The notes under the pieces: model-generated
Database searches by the model: none
What the model was told of the DNA's origin: nothing
The model's input: the letters and a program-made list of their open reading frames with translations, nothing else
Assembly: GCA_016946835.1 (NCBI GenBank)
Contig: JACVTC010000108.1
Coordinates: 452,501-470,000, forward strand
DNA length: 17,500 nt
Source of the DNA: Neocallimastix lanati (nom. inval.)
Taxonomy: Eukaryota; Neocallimastigomycota; Neocallimastigomycetes; Neocallimastigales; Neocallimastigaceae
Direction: 5' to 3'
Program-made: the position numbers and the translations under genes
Shown: positions 1 to 9,666 of the stretch, piece by piece
How the letters are laid out: each line of letters begins with the position of its first letter
Position numbering within the stretch: the first letter of the stretch is position 1

Positions 1-440
1 AATTTGATATTTTATATGATAATTATAGTTGATTATTAATAAATTTCATATATATATATATAATTCAATCATCTATTATTAATTTATAAAATAAGTATTA
101 TGGTTTTAAAACATTTTATAACCTTTTTCATTTTTTTTTTTTCTCTACATTAACAAAATCATTAAGACTTTTTTTGTTTTTGTTTTTTTCGTTTTTTCAT
201 TTTTTTTTTTTTTTTTGTTTTGTTTATCTGAGTTATTTCATATAATATATATATATATATATATATAGTATTTACATTTACTCTATGTTCAATTAAATAT
301 ATTTTACTCTAATATTTCATTTCCATTCATACATAGAGGAAATAATGACTCTTCACCAATATTTAATATTCAAAATTCTCTTAATTAATCATTTAAAATT
401 TTTTAATTAACATATGTTGTCATAAAAAAAAAAAAAAAAA
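1..440. other. AT-rich intergenic DNA without a gene
   Basis: This stretch holds long T runs (around 131-140 and 200-216), TA dinucleotide repeats (about 49-62 and 243-266) and an A run of about 23 at 424-447. I see no open frame with protein-like composition and no RNA-like island of normal base composition. Confidence 0.7.
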
Positions 441-462
441 AAAAAAAGGAAACTTAATCAAG

Positions 463-955
463 ATGATGATAATAAATAGTAATAATGATAGATCTGAAGC
501 TATCATTAAATTTCCTTTTGTAGTATTGGTAAATGAATTTTCCAATTGTTAACTATTTTACTTCATCAACATACAACTACAACATACTGATAGATTTAAC
601 GAAGTTTTTTTTTTTTTTTTTTTTATCAAGTATTAGTATCTATTTTTAACCCAAATATTTTACTCATTAATATATAAATTTAAAATATTTTAATCCAAAA
701 AAAAAAAAAAAAAAAAAAAAATTCATTGCTCCATATGTTGAAAGATATATTACTTTTTGTATGTGAATCCTATGCATTGATAAAGAAAAAGAAGAAGAAA
801 TTCAACGTGAAGTTCTTTTTAACTATGTTCCTAAAGGATACAATTATTTTTCTTGTTCTAAGATAAAAGAAATTATTATCATTACTATTAATAATAACAA
901 TACAATAATAAAGCTAAAAATTATTGTTGAAAAAGAAAGCTTTGCTACTGATTAA
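463..955 (+). pseudogene. Decayed protein-coding relic, family unknown
   Basis: Two protein-like stretches on the plus strand suggest a broken gene. The first starts with ATG at 463, reads through a segment including SEAIIKFPFVVLVNEF and hits TAA at 550-552; the same frame stays open to about 606 before a long T run. The second runs in one frame from 722 to 955. It contains FIAPYVERYITFCM, a single in-frame TGA at 764-766, then DKEKEEEIQREVLFNYVPKG and a terminal TAA at 953-955. Between them lie T and A runs of over 20 bases that shift the frame. Amino-acid use (Pro, Gly, Cys, Arg, Val) is richer than random AT-rich translation. I do not recognise the family. A short segment is shared with the relic at 2613-3110. 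It could instead be a spliced gene whose introns I cannot place, but the TGA and TAA argue against that. Confidence 0.4.
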
Positions 956-1245
956 AAAAAAAAATAAAAAAAATAAAAAATAAAAAATAAAAATAAAAAT
1001 AAAAATAAAAATAAAAAAAATAGCTCTAAAAAAAATATGTGTATATTTAAATTTATATATTTACAATTTTTATATTGATGAATACTATAATTTATTTTTA
1101 CACTGAAATTATCATAAAAAGTTTATGTTTATATATAAAACAAAAAACAAAAAAAAAAAAAAAGGTTTTTACTTAATATAAAATTATATAAAATATTTAA
1201 ACACATTAAAAAAAAATAATGATAATAAAATAAAATTAAAAAGTA
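956..1245. other. A-rich spacer between relic and SRP RNA gene
   Basis: The spacer opens with an A-run/AAAAT repeat (about 953-1020) that directly follows the relic's stop codon, continues as AT-rich DNA and ends in A runs near the 3' end of the SRP RNA gene. No coding or RNA signal is visible. Confidence 0.6.
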
Positions 1246-1261
1246 AAAAAAAAATAAAAAA
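1246..1261 (-). terminator. RNA polymerase III T-run terminator of SRP RNA
   Basis: Read on the minus strand, the SRP RNA gene ends in T6, one A, then T9. A run of four or more T on the sense strand is the known Pol III stop signal. The position fits the expected 3' end of 7SL RNA. Confidence 0.75.
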
Positions 1262-1558
1262 GAATTTCGTTCGATAACTATTGTTATAAGCAGAAGAAGG
1301 TTCTTACTCAAGCCAGTTATCTCAATCACCGTATCAAGCGAGTGGTTTTCGCTGCTCTGTTACCAGCCTCACGCGTTGCCCACTTCGTTAATAACCTTGT
1401 CAAAGGACCTACATCCCCTAACGAATGTTAACTCGATACTTGAATAAGACCGACTCTCTACATAAGAAAGTCCTTAATCACAATCTTATAACTCATACCG
1501 TCCTACATTTTGTTGCTCAGAAGTTTAGCTTACAGGTAAACACCACTATACCCAACTG
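1258..1558 (-). ncRNA. Signal recognition particle RNA (7SL/SRP RNA)
   Basis: This is the RNA scaffold of the signal recognition particle, which pauses and targets ribosomes making secreted proteins. On the minus strand the 5' end reads GGGTATAGTGGTGTTTACCT followed by GTAAGC (RC of 1528-1553), which aligns with the human 7SL Alu-domain start and carries the UGUAA turn. At 1344-1368 the RNA reads GGCTGGTAACAGAGCAGC then AAAACC: helix 8 with a GUAA tetraloop (GNRA type) closed by CTG/CAG, plus the conserved AGCAG and AAAAC asymmetric loop, the SRP54 contact. Helix 5 is supported by perfect pairing of 1485-1492 with 1283-1290 (GTTATAAG with CTTATAAC) and by GTATCGAG with CTTGATAC. A TTCGTTA...TAACGAA stem capped by CCTTTGACAAGG fits helix 6. 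The length of about 300 nt is normal. The base composition contrasts sharply with the flanks. Exact ends are uncertain by a few bases. Confidence 0.93.
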
Positions 1559-1564
1559 TTCTGT

Positions 1565-1863
1565 TTAAATTAAACATTTCATTTATAAATGATTTAATTT
1601 TTTAAAATTAAAATTTAATGGATCATCTTATTATTTATTTGATTGAATAAGAATTATTAATTAGCCAATAACTTTAATGAATCAATAAAATGATGAACAT
1701 CAACTATGAATAATTTAAATCTATATTTATATATATATAATTATAAATTAAAAAAAATATATATATTTTTTAATTTAAAAAAAAATATCTAAATTCATTT
1801 TATTTTATTTTACATTAAAAATTATTAGTTATAAATAAATAGATATGATAATTATTACATAAT

Positions 1864-1903
<40 letters not shown>

Positions 1904-2523
1904 TTTTCTTTAATTTTTTATTAATATAATTTTTTTGTTGGTTTTATTTTAACAATTCTTAAAACAGAAATAAATTTATAGTAAGCAACAAATAATTATT
2001 TTATTTATTTATTTATTTTTTTTTTTTTAAGAATAGTTTCAATTTAATATAACCTTCTAAAAAATTTTTATTTATTTATAAAATTCTTATATTGGCTATA
2101 ATAAAACTTGAATATACTTATTTCTATAAAATGATTAATAACTACCCCCTCTAAATTTTTTTTTTAAAAAAAAAAAAAAAGCTTGATAATCATACTATTT
2201 TATTTAAATTAAAATTTCATAATAATAATAAAAGCAAAATTTATATATATATTAGATATTTATTTTAATTATAATTTTTTTTTTTTTTGGTTGTCTTTAT
2301 TTAAAAAAAAAAAAAATTAAAAATGAGTGAATAGAATAAATTATAAGCTTAATATAATTGAATATTATTAACATTAACTCAAAAAATAATTTAGAATTTT
2401 TTATTTTATTTTAATTTTATATTTTTATATTTTTATATGTTTTTTTATTATATCTTAATCTTTTTTTCTCAGATATTGTGTAACTTTTTTAACATGCTTT
2501 ATAGTTTTTATTAATATTTAAAG

Positions 2524-2556
<33 letters not shown>

Positions 2557-2612
2557 TTATGATTACTTTATAATTAAATACAAAAAAAAAAAAAAAAAAA
2601 GCCATCTATTTT
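1565..2612. other. AT-rich intergenic DNA upstream of SRP RNA gene
   Basis: About 1 kb of A/T-rich DNA with a T run of nearly 40 at 1865-1901 and many shorter A and T runs. The part next to 1565 must contain the SRP RNA upstream region, but I cannot single out a TATA box or a proximal element from the background. No gene is seen. Confidence 0.6.
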
Positions 2613-2973
2613 TATTAAATTCAACATAATTGATGAATTTAAAATTTTCCTTAATACCATAGACTGAAGAAGACAATACCTACTTGAGTTGTGTAGCAGT
2701 CTTTCAGGAAGAATGAATAAATTAAGTAAATGAAAAAGTTATTTATACCCCTTCTTTACTAAATATGAAGATAAAATTGAAAATAATTCTTAAAAAAAGG
2801 TTGAGAGTAAAAAATTCTCTGAATTTGAAGATAAAATTGAATATAATTCTTAAAAAAAAAAAAAAAGTTTAGAGTAAAAAAATTCTTTAAATTTGAATTT
2901 ATATGTGAAAAACTTATGGAACTTGATAAAGAAGAAGAATAAGAAATTTAATGAGAAACTCTTAATTATGATT

Positions 2974-3020
<47 letters not shown>

Positions 3021-3110
3021 GAAATAGAAGAAGAAGCTAAAGAAATAGCTAAAGAATAAGTTAAAGAAATTGTAAAAGTATATATTGTAAATAAAGGGGA
3101 AAAAAATATA
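2613..3110 (+). pseudogene. Second decayed coding relic, paralogous to 463-955
   Basis: Plus-strand translation gives protein-like fragments broken by many stops and frame changes. Around 2660-2715 one frame reads TEEDNTYLSCVAVFQEE, then meets TGA and TAA. At 2765-2890 a 61-bp unit (core GAAGATAAAATTGA) occurs twice, with a third partial copy, giving FEDKIE(N/Y)NS. At 2924-2970 the DNA reads LDKEEE, stop, EI, stop, stop, E, which lines up with LFNYVPKG-upstream DKEKEEEIQRE of the first relic. From 3018 it reads VEIEEEAKEIAKE, stop, VKEIVKVYIVNKGE. A run of more than 40 A bases (about 2975-3017) interrupts it. No intact frame exists, so I call it a pseudogene of the same unknown family. The family identity and the exact limits are not known. 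Confidence 0.4.
2765..2890 (+). repeat. 61-bp direct tandem repeat, about 2 copies plus a partial third
   Basis: The sequence TGAAGATAAAATTGA followed by AATAATTCTTAAAAAAA and AGAGTAAAAAATTCT starts at 2765 and again at 2826, 61 bp apart, with a few substitutions. The AAATTCTTTAAATTTGAA near 2878 starts a third, degenerate copy. It lies inside the second relic and, read in frame, would repeat about 20 residues. Confidence 0.7.
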
Positions 3111-3180
3111 TATATATATATATTTATTTTTATATTTATAAATTTTTTTTTTTTTTTTATAGTTTTAAAATAAAGAGAGA

Positions 3181-3181
<1 letters not shown>

Positions 3182-3232
<51 letters not shown>
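3182..3232. repeat. AAT trinucleotide microsatellite
   Basis: About 17 uninterrupted copies of the triplet AAT/TAA sit between two homopolymer tracts. Confidence 0.9.
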
Positions 3233-3234
<2 letters not shown>

Positions 3235-3490
3235 GGTTTTTTTTTTTTTTTTTTTTTTAGACAACAAATTTAAGACGAAAAAAAAGGAAAGAATAGTCAG
3301 AGTTGATTACTATAAATATTAAATATATAAATAATAGAATCATCTATTATAATCCTAAAACTTGTAGAATGCCCTTTATTTTTTTTTTAGTATTTAATTA
3401 TAAAGCAATCGTATTTTTTTTTTTTTTTTTATATTATTTTTTTATTATTTTTTTTTTTTTAATTATTTATTTATTTTTTTTTTATTTTAT

Positions 3491-3550
3491 TTCATTTTAT
3501 TTCATTTTATTTCATTTTATTTCATTTTATTTCATTTTATTTCATTTTAT
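3491..3550. repeat. 10-bp tandem repeat TTCATTTTAT, six perfect copies
   Basis: Six perfect head-to-tail copies of TTCATTTTAT follow a degenerate copy (TTTATTTTAT). Perfect identity suggests recent expansion. Confidence 0.9.
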
Positions 3551-3821
3551 TTATTTTTTTTCTTAATTAAATTATATTAGCAAAATCTTTTTATTACTAA
3601 AACTAAATTAATTACTAATTACTAGTATTTATGAATAATATATATATATAAATTATTTTATTATATAATAGGAAAAAAAAAAAAAAAAAAAAAAAAAAGA
3701 AAAAAAGGTTTTTAATTTAAAATCATCCAGTGATTTTATTAAAAAAAAATTAGAGTTACTATGTATATGAGGTATATATTAGTTGGTATTAATTTTCGAG
3801 TTTTTTTTTTTTTTTTTTTTT

Positions 3822-3857
<36 letters not shown>

Positions 3858-4065
3858 AAATAAATTTAACATTTATTTTTATTTAATTTATAAATGCAAT
3901 AGTCGTAATGAATTAAATGATCATTAGGTATATTTTTATATATAAATAAATTTTTTAATTAATATTTTAATTAAATAATAATAAAAATAAAAATAGTAAT
4001 AAATATAATAATTATATAATTTATTATATATTAATGATGTAAAAAAAAAAAAAAAAAAAAAAATA

Positions 4066-4098
<33 letters not shown>

Positions 4099-4138
4099 TT
4101 ATGTTTTATCTTTAACAAAAATTAGGTAAAGGATTAAC

Positions 4139-6237
4139 TTAAAGATTTTTTGTTAAAATTTTAGCATATGAAATACTTGATGGTGATGGATTAGAAGTAT
4201 TCTTTTCATTATCTGTCGTTTCTTTTTTAAATATATTAAGTATATCATTAACTGTTCTTTGTTTTTCAAATGCTGTCTTACTCAATTCTCGTATACTATC
4301 TCTAGCTTTACGAGCTCGACTTTTACGGGTTTTTCTAACTGGAGCAGGAGACGGACTTGTGGAACTTTCTATAGAAGAGGAAGAATTATCATTTTCCTTT
4401 TCTTTATTTTCCTTATCTTCTTTATTTTCTTTACTTTTCTTATTTTCTTTATTTTCTTTATTTTCCTTCTTCTTCTTTTCTTTAAACATTTCTTTTTCCA
4501 ATTCTATTTCGAGGAATTTTTCTTTTTTATTTGAAGAGGAGGAATCTGTAGAATAAACAGTAGATTCAGAAGCTAAAGAAGCAGTACGAGAACGACGACC
4601 TGACTTTTTAGAAGAAGAAGAAGAAGAAGTACGTTCTCTTCTCTTAGGATTGCTCTCAGTTGAAGAAGATAATGGCACTGAACTTTCAATATTAGAATTA
4701 GCTCTAGTAGTAGAAGTTAATACGGAAGGTGATAATAAAGCATTAATAGATTTTAATAATAAATCTGTATTTGAATTAGTATTAGTATTACTATTAGCAT
4801 TCGTTTTCGGTTTCGTTTTTGGTTTCGTTTTCGTATTCGTATTCATATTCGTATTCGTATTCGTATTAATTAATTTTGATTTTAAATTATTAGAATTTGT
4901 ATTGTTTGATGATGCCTTATTTTTTGATTTTGACTTTTTACTTTTTTCTTTATCCAAAGATTCTGAATTAACTGAAGTATTATTCTTATTCTTATTATCT
5001 TCATTTTTATTTTTATTTCTATTATTATTATTATTAGTATTATTTTTGATTTTGATTTTATTTTTATTATTTACTTCTATGGAGGAATCCAATTCAGAGG
5101 TACTATTAATTTTTAATTTAATATCATCAATAGAATTAGGTGTCGTTAATTGGTCATGATTACTATCTTTATTTAATTTATTATTTAATAATAGATTAAT
5201 TTTTAACATTGAAGGGTATTTTATAGAGTCAAAACCAGAGGGTATAATTTTTCCAGTTGAATTTATTTTAGTTCTAACGGAAGAAGTAGCAATAGAAGAA
5301 TTAGAAATTGATTTTATAGGTGAGGGGGATAGTATGGTATTATTATTAGATTTGGTATTAGATATGGAGGATGATACTGGTACTGATGTAATAGATTCTG
5401 ATGACAATATTTCAGTAGATTGATTATTTTTCTTTTCTTGATTTAATTTTTGATTATTTTTATTTTTCTTTGAATTATTATTATTATTTTTATTTTTTGA
5501 ATTATTATTATTATTATTATTATTTCTATGTTCATTTTCCTTTTTTTTATGTTCATCTTCTTTCATTTTTTCTTCTAGTTCACTTACTGATATTGGATTT
5601 TTTGTTGAAGGAGTAGCGAAATTAGTAGCTAAGGAAGATGTCTTTTTAGAATTAATAGTTTTAATTTCTGATATAGATTGATTCATAAGAGAATGAAAAT
5701 ATTCATTTTTAGTACTTGAAAATGAATTATCTTTACTGTTTTCATTTTCATTTTTTTCATTTTCATTTTCATTTTTATTTTTATTTTCATTTTCTATTTC
5801 ATCTGATGCACCATTTATGTAGAGAGGACTGGAACTTAAAATACGTTGAGGTCTCTGAAAATCATCATCAATTTCAAAAATATTTTCAGTAAGTGAAGTA
5901 TTAGCACTCGAAAAACTATTACCAACAATGTAGTGACTGTTTGTTGAAAAAGTATCACTAACATTCGAATCATTTGGGTTTACTCCATTTAAAACAGAGG
6001 AAAACGATGAAGTTGGGGATAGAATTGGGGAAGTATATTGTAAAGGAGTAATTGTTGGTTTCGGTGAAGAAAAAGAATAATTTATTTTTCCATTGGATAT
6101 ATTTCCAGAAGTACTTGTTGAATTATAATTTGAAAAACGATCATATCCTATGATATATGGATTTGGATAACTTGTATAATATCCATTATTGTTAATTTCT
6201 AATCCAAACCTTGTATTTGGATTTGGTGACATAGGTT
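4139..6237 (-). CDS. Long Asn/Ser/Lys-rich disordered region; probable third exon of the Cid1-type polymerase gene
   Basis: An open frame of 697 residues runs from ATG at 6232 to a stop at 4139, and stays open upstream to a candidate acceptor (TTATTTAG, AG at 6239-6238). Joining a donor at 6525 to this acceptor keeps frame and adds Glu-Pro before the Met, so I read it as the C-terminal exon of the polymerase gene. Nothing folded is recognisable. From the N terminus there is an Asn/Ser/Pro/Tyr part, an ENENKN-type acidic stretch, poly-Asn/Lys tracts, NTNTNMNT and KTKPKTKPKT repeats, a Ser run with RRSRTAS, a charged KENKENKE stretch that could form a helix, then a basic segment (RKTRKSRARKARDSIREL). 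The last residues are SISYAKILTKNL. The final 60 residues look the most conserved-like. Alternative: a separate single-exon gene starting at 6232. I know no function for it. Confidence 0.6.
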
Positions 6238-6473
6238 CTAAATAATATACAAATAAGTAAATAAATATATAAAAATTGAATAAATGAATAAATAAAAAAA
6301 AATAATAATAAATATAAATAATAAATATAAATAATAAAAATAAAAATAAATAAATAATATTAAAAATAAAAATAAAAATAAATAAATAATATTAAATATA
6401 AAAATTAAAATAAATAAATAAAAGTAAAAATAAATAAATAAAAAGAAAATAAGTATTTAATTTATACATATAA

Positions 6474-6515
<42 letters not shown>

Positions 6516-6525
6516 TATTAATTAC
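6238..6525 (-). other. Candidate intron 2 of the polymerase gene (288 bp)
   Basis: On the minus strand the donor is AATG|GTAATT (GT at 6525-6524) and the acceptor is TATTATTTAG|AACC. Splicing gives codon G+AA and keeps the downstream frame. The body is nearly pure A/T with a T run of over 30 (minus strand) and T-rich repeats of an ATTTATTT kind. The alternative is a short spacer between two genes, with the stop TAA at 6520-6518 used. Confidence 0.5.
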
Positions 6526-7991
6526 CATTATCATGATCATTCTTATTATTGTAATTATTATTACTATAATTACTAAAATTACTATAATTACTATCAGTTG
6601 AATTCATTTTTTGATGCTTCTTATTATTACCAATAGAATATTTTTTCTTCTTTTTATTTCCATTATTATACTTAAAACTCGTATTTGAATGGGTTGCATA
6701 TTTATTATTTGAAGAATCAGGATAATGTTCATTATTATGGTAAAAACCACTGTTATCTTCATCGCCGCTATTATAGGAATACATAGTATTATTAGGTTGA
6801 ACTAAATATAATGGTTGTGGATAAGCATACTGATTATAATTGGTATAATTGGAGGTAGGAATGTAAACAGGATAGAGTGCTCCATTATAAAGAGCGTTTG
6901 ACAATGAATTAGTGGCGGCAGCGGCAATATTATAACTATAATTATTAATGTAATTCGAAGTATTCATACTATTGAAACCACTACCTGGATAAGGATTGAA
7001 TGGTCGACGGAAGGGGCGATATTGTTCAAATACACGATCAACATCACCTTTTTGACGAAGAGCATTTAAAGCACGTAAAAATTCATCCTTTAATCCACTA
7101 ATAGAAGAATGATCAGCACTATTTGCTAAATTACGAGATGGATTAAACGGTTCTTCCACACAAAAATAATTATTTCTTAATTTCGTCTTTTTATTATCTA
7201 AATCCCAACCTTTTTCGTGTTTACTAATATATTTTCCCTTACGAACAGAAACAACATTATGTTTATAATCAAATTCTTCACCATACAACTTAAAAAAGCC
7301 ATAAAATAATTCTGCTAAAGATTCCTTATTTTGTCTACCAAAATCTTTTAAATAATCTAAATCATGATAAAATGTACAATCTACACCATCAATTACCATT
7401 CGTTCATCTTCTGAATTATTTTTTCCAAGCTCGTGAAGACAAGGAAGAATTGGAGGTTGACGTAGTTGTAAAAAATTAATAGCCATATTAACCCAACAAT
7501 AAGAACTTAAAGTTCCTCCTTTGGCGTCATTAATCATACGACGTTTAGCATAATGTTTAATAAGAATTAAAAATTGTTGTGCACGTTCATCAATTAAAGC
7601 GTAAGTTCTAACCATCATCGTATTTTTTAAAGCAATCGTATTATTAACATTAATATCACATGAGAGATTCGTTTCTGGATCTACAAATTTGCAAATAGGA
7701 ACCTTTGCTTCCTGAACAGTACAAATTTCTGTCATATTATATTTTTCTAATATTATAGCAATACGGTCCATTCGATCTAAACCATAATTATCTTCTTTTG
7801 ATGGTGTAGTTAAACAAATATCAACATCACAATATACAGTTTCCAAACCATTAACAGAAGAGCCAAATAAGTGTGCTTTAATTGGTTTTCCAGGAAATTC
7901 GGTATCAAATATATTTTGAATTTTTTCTAATAATAATAATCGTCTCTGTTTACTTTGTTTTGTCGGTAGTATATCCTTATAAAATTGATTG

Positions 7992-8051
<60 letters not shown>

Positions 8052-8351
8052 TATTTAAATTTACAAATAAATTAAATATATTAAGCAAAAAAAAATTATT
8101 ATCAGAAATATGCATATATATATATATAAAATTAATATCAGAAATATATATATATTAAAAAAAAAAAAAAATTATTGAACTTTTGGATTCGATAATGAAC
8201 GAATCATTCTAAACTAATTTATTTTTATTTTTATATAATATTTTTTATAAAAAAAATTATTGATAATTTATATAGAATTAATTTTTTAATTGGAATATTT
8301 AATAAATTTTTATCTTTTTACTTTAAAATTACAATTACAATTACATTTACA

Positions 8352-8384
<33 letters not shown>

Positions 8385-9349
8385 GTTATTGTCTATGTTT
8401 TATTTTGTTTTGCTTTATTTTTCTAAAAAGGATTATACTATATTTTATTTAGTTATATCTTATTTTGATGTATTTTGTTATTTTTGATATATATATATAT
8501 ATATTTATTATTATTTTTAATTTATATTGGTTAAAATATTTCTCTAATAAAGACAATATATATGTATTACATATCTTCATTTATACTGAATTATTTTTTC
8601 ATACATAAACATATAAATTCTTATATATTTACTTCATTTTTTTTAAAATTATATAAAATAAAAGAAATTATATATATATATGTATATTTTACCTTATATA
8701 TTTTTATTAATTCATTTTGAATTTTTTGTTGTAAAGAAGATATTTCACTTTTATTAGCATCTTCATTTGAAGATACTTCTAATGGATTTGGTGAAACTGT
8801 ATTTGATGGAAGTAATGTTGGGGAAGAAGAAGTTGAAGAAGAATCTGAAAGAGGTACAGGGGTTGATGATGGGGTTGGAAGAGAATTTATACTTATAAAA
8901 TTATCTACAACTTTTACTTTTTCTATAGGAGAAATTAAATAACCTTCTTGTGAAAATAATAAAGGATCATCCTTTTTTTTATGTTTTATTTCTAGTAAAG
9001 ACCCATTAAACTTTTTATTTTTATTACATTCAGTATTCTCAATTGTATTATTTTTATCTTTAGTATTCTTGTCTGTTTTAACGTCCATATTTTCTTCAAT
9101 TTTATTATTACTATTTTTAATATTTTCTTTATTATTATTATTATTTACAATGATTTGAGATAATTTTTTTGTATTTAAAATTTCATGTTGCAGTTGCTTT
9201 ATATTATCGCTTTTCTTATTATGACCTTGTATTGTTGAATTATCAGTACTATTCTTACAAGAGATATTTGAATAGTTTTCTTTTTTATTAACTGAAAGTT
9301 CATTATTATTGATTACTACTTTTGTATCACTATACTCTTTATTCTCCAT
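6518..9349 (-). CDS. Cid1/Trf4-type terminal nucleotidyltransferase (poly(A)/poly(U) polymerase-like), exons 1 and 2
   Basis: Non-canonical RNA 3'-end nucleotidyltransferase adding NMPs to RNA tails. Exon 1 is 9349-8693 (219 codons; first ATG after an in-frame stop) and is an Asn/Lys/Ser-rich N terminus. Exon 2 starts at 7975. The junction gives IQNELIKIYK|DILPTKQSKQ, matching the conserved helix in front of the catalytic domain in Cid1-like enzymes. GSSVNG is at residues 257-262 and DVD at 269-271 (metal-binding Asp 269 and 271), with the third Asp in LSCDINVNN at 326. The central domain (about 340-400) has YALIDERAQQF, SYCWVNMAINFLQ and PPILPCL. The PAP-associated domain has LYGEEFDY and EEPFNPSRNLA (493-503). 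After about 540 it becomes Asn/Tyr-rich. The frame ends at a stop at 6518, or continues through GT at 6525 into the next exon for about 1,401 residues in total. Where TUTases such as Cid1 have His, Arg 500 is seen. Confidence 0.85.
7976..8692 (-). other. Intron 1 of the polymerase gene (717 bp)
   Basis: On the minus strand the donor is TATAAG|GTAAAATA (GT at 8692-8691) and the acceptor is CAATCAATTTTATAAG (AG at 7977-7976) after a T run of about 25. It is phase 0, and its removal joins two halves of a conserved motif. It holds TA repeats, an ATT triplet tract (8353-8383) and a small perfect hairpin GATTCG/CGAATC at 8186-8205. Confidence 0.8.
8353..8383. repeat. ATT trinucleotide microsatellite in intron 1
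   Basis: About ten copies of TTA/ATT within the intron of the polymerase gene. Confidence 0.85.
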
Positions 9350-9626
9350 TCTTTAAATTTTGATAATAGTTTTAATTATTAAATAAAATAAAATAATAAT
9401 ATATACAATATATATATATAATTTATATAAAAAAAAAAATTAATAAATATAAAAGTATTATCAATTCAATTCATTGAATTAAAGTAATAAAATATTATAT
9501 AATAACTAAGAATGTATTATAAATATCTTAGAATAATTAAAAATTATTTTTTTTAAAAAAAAAAAAAAAAACAATAATTAAATAAAATTTTATCTTATTT
9601 TATAATGAAATATATAAATATATATA

Positions 9627-9666
<40 letters not shown>

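Larger units (their letters stand above)
3125..4138. other. Simple-sequence-rich intergenic DNA
   Basis: This kilobase carries an AAT triplet repeat (3182-3232), T runs, a 10-bp repeat (3491-3550), A runs (3672-3698), an ATT triplet repeat (3826-3855) and another AAT repeat (4067-4098). A short protein-like patch near 3340-3400 (RIIYYNPKTCRMPF) may be a last scrap of the relic upstream, but it runs into long T runs. No supported gene. Confidence 0.6.

Noticed and set aside
3182-3232. Regular AAT arrays as a possible CRISPR or regulatory array
   Set aside because: They have no spacers and no unique sequence between units; they are plain microsatellites.
3303-3566. 87-codon plus-strand frame, mostly Phe/Tyr
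   Set aside because: It is a translation of T runs and the TTCATTTTAT repeat; only about 20 residues near its start look protein-like.
4259-5159. Plus-strand open frames opposite the Asn/Ser-rich exon
   Set aside because: They are antisense shadows of AAT, AAA and TCN-rich codons (Phe/Leu/Val-rich) of the minus-strand exon.
7800-7846. Start of the polymerase at a TTG codon near 7846
   Set aside because: The frame continues upstream through GSSVNG and the conserved helix to a good acceptor at 7976, so this is an internal Leu codon.
8186-8205. GATTCG/CGAATC hairpin in intron 1, possibly a snoRNA
   Set aside because: The stem is only 6 bp with no C/D or H/ACA boxes around it.
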